From: an uncultured Acidobacteriia bacterium
GTDB lineage: Bacteria > Acidobacteriota > Terriglobia > Bryobacterales > Bryobacteraceae
Assembly (NCBI GenBank): GCA_903828455.1
Contig: CAIKMJ010000046.1
Span: 1-64,000 of the forward strand
Reading direction: 5' to 3'
DNA: 64,000 bases
Shown: one piece after another, positions 62,951-64,000 of the stretch
Numbering within the stretch: the first letter of the stretch is position 1
How the letters are laid out: each line of letters starts with the position of its first letter
Position numbers and translations under genes: made by a program
Notes under the pieces: model-generated
Seen by the model: only the letters and a program-made list of their open reading frames with translations
Told to the model about the DNA's origin: nothing
The model's database searches: none

Positions 62951-63308
62951 TCACAATCTCCTTGAAGACAAAAGCAACGGAACTGACTGTCCGGGGAATT
63001 CCCGGGACATGGCATCCCTCCTGAGAGTTAAGGAAGAAAAGACTGCGGTAATCATATCCCCGGGTAAAGTCTTCGTCAATGATGCATTTATAAGGGGCAA
63101 GGACACGTTTAAAATTCAGACAATCACCGCGCTTCCCCCGCTTGCGGCGTCATCGAACACGGCATGGCACGGCCCTTCCGAAGCCAAAACTGCACACGCA
63201 CAACAATCTGCGCCGAGGTGTGTTCAAGCGGTCGGGAAACATAAGGATCGGGAAGTATGATACGCTCCTTCCTAATCGGGGTACCAGAAATTTATTACGG
63301 GACAATTC
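62951..63308. other. Divergent intergenic region (358 bp)
   Basis: No convincing gene. It contains a good promoter for the molybdenum hydroxylase operon on the minus strand (63051-63079). For the plus-strand gene at 63309 only an isolated TATGAT (63256-63261) is visible, about 47 nt upstream of the ATG. Confidence 0.6.
63051..63079 (-). promoter_or_regulatory. Sigma-70 promoter of the molybdenum hydroxylase operon
   Basis: On the minus strand TTGACG (63079-63074), 17 nt, TATGAT (63056-63051): five of six at both boxes with ideal spacing. The leader is about 90 nt and ends in a strong Shine-Dalgarno sequence before 62950. Confidence 0.7.
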
Positions 63309-64000
63309 ATGCGGAACTTTAAAAAGACAGTCATCCGGGTTGCGCTCGTCGCAGCAGCTATTGCCACGCCGATCATCTATGCGTATGAATACGGGCCGGA
63401 TCCTGGATATACCGGGGCTCCTGGCGACAACAAGAACGGATGTGTCGCCTCCGGATGTCACGTCGGCACGCCGAATTCGGGGCCCGGTTCGGTGACTATC
63501 ACGGCTTCGGGCGGAACCACTTACGTACCGGGTGGGCCGGCCCAGACAATTTCGGTGAAAATCACCGACGCAACCGAGAAGAAATACGGCTTTGAGCTTA
63601 CCGCGCGAGTGGACAGCAACCCCACAACGCTCGCGGCCGGAGTTCTGGCGTCCACGGATGCACTCACACAGGTGGTCTGCACCGACGGTTCCATTTCACC
63701 GGCAGCCGGCTGCCCGGCAAAATCGGGCGGTACCCTGCAATGGATCGAGCATACGCTCGCGGGCTACAACAAAAGCGCCACGTCGCCGAGCTATACGTAT
63801 ACGTTCAACTGGACTCCGCCCGCAACGAACGTGGGCACTGTTACGCTTTACGCCGCAGGGAACGCTGTGACGGGCGCGCTGGTGGTAACCGGAACGCACG
63901 ATTATCTGACTTCGCTGAAGCTCTCGCCGGCAGCTGCGAATCCGAATGCTCCGACGATTTTGTCCGGTGGCGTCAATCCACTGAACAGTTCCGCGACAAC
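63309..64000 (+). CDS. Secreted protein with C-x4-C-H motif (3' end outside window)
   Basis: The first 230 codons of a secreted protein. N-terminus MRNFKKTVIRVALVAAAIAT is a signal peptide. Residues about 33-56 read YTGAPGDNKNGCVASGCHVG, where C-x4-C-H may bind haem like an atypical c-type cytochrome site; the phrase is typical of 'choice-of-anchor V' proteins of Acidobacteria. Beta-rich sequence follows (FNWTPPATNVGTVTLYAAGN), then KLSPAAANPNAP at a probable domain boundary. The frame remains open at the window end. It is divergent from the molybdenum hydroxylase operon; a redox link is possible but not shown. Confidence 0.8.
   Translation, partial: MRNFKKTVIRVALVAAAIATPIIYAYEYGPDPGYTGAPGDNKNGCVASGCHVGTPNSGPGSVTITASGGTTYVPGGPAQTISVKITDATEKKYGFELTARVDSNPTTLAAGVLASTDALTQVVCTDGSISPAAGCPAKSGGTLQWIEHTLAGYNKSATSPSYTYTFNWTPPATNVGTVTLYAAGNAVTGALVVTGTHDYLTSLKLSPAAANPNAPTILSGGVNPLNSSAT

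Overview
The window is about 64 kb of a high-GC bacterial chromosome. Several features point to an acidobacterium of the Solibacter/Bryobacter type (Bryobacterales). There is a secreted protein with the 'Solibacter uncharacterised C-terminal domain' (TIGR03437 type, 59013-59873), a large Oar-like TonB-dependent receptor with a carboxypeptidase-regulatory N-terminus, a short PilZ-like protein of a type I associate with this phylum, and many secreted or Tat-exported enzymes. The taxonomic call is inference from gene content; no rRNA gene is present. No phage, insertion sequence or CRISPR array was seen.

Layout. 1-6.1 kb: minus-strand rplA-rplJ-rplL-rpoB (rpoB runs off the left edge), without rplK upstream. 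6.4-15.2 kb: histidine phosphatase, a secreted subtilisin-like protease ending in nine FTVWGS repeats, a MoxR-type ATPase/VWA pair, and a TolC-like outer-membrane protein. 15.2-28.8 kb: lone purS, then envelope-sugar genes (PIG-L deacetylase, gmhA, hldE, methyltransferase, GT4, acyltransferase, and a minus-strand wecA-like / degenerate sugar transferase / GT2 operon), a PilZ-like protein, a membrane-fused spermidine-synthase-like protein and a VanZ protein whose real start is not ATG. 29-31.2 kb: a DUF5916 outer-membrane-type protein.

31.2-47.1 kb is the most coherent and most interesting region, a pectin/galacturonate locus: gluconokinase, rhamnogalacturonan acetylesterase-like esterase, a LarA-type nickel racemase/epimerase, an SDR oxidoreductase, uronate isomerase UxaC, a TonB-dependent receptor, a LysR regulator, a GH28 polygalacturonase, a GH28-CE8 fusion, a hexuronate-type MFS transporter and tagaturonate epimerase UxaE. 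Together these could take galacturonate to tagaturonate, fructuronate, mannonate and then, by a LarA-type 2-epimerisation, to gluconate and 6-phosphogluconate. No mannonate dehydratase or KDG kinase is present in the locus. That route is my inference and the main hypothesis of this report.

47.3-64 kb: tRNA-Leu(GAG) and secG, YihY-like membrane protein, thioesterase plus STAS protein, ExeA-like ATPase, fused anthranilate synthase trpEG, a second exopolysaccharide operon (GT2, methyltransferase, sugar transferase, CapD-like dehydratase), an RlpA-like lipoprotein, bcp, gatB, the TIGR03437-type protein, a two-subunit Tat-exported molybdenum hydroxylase, and the start of a secreted protein with a C-x4-C-H motif.

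Many first genes of transcription units have a TANNNT-like box only 5-10 nt before the start codon and no Shine-Dalgarno sequence, whereas several ribosomal and operonic genes have good ones. This suggests that leaderless transcripts are common in this organism.
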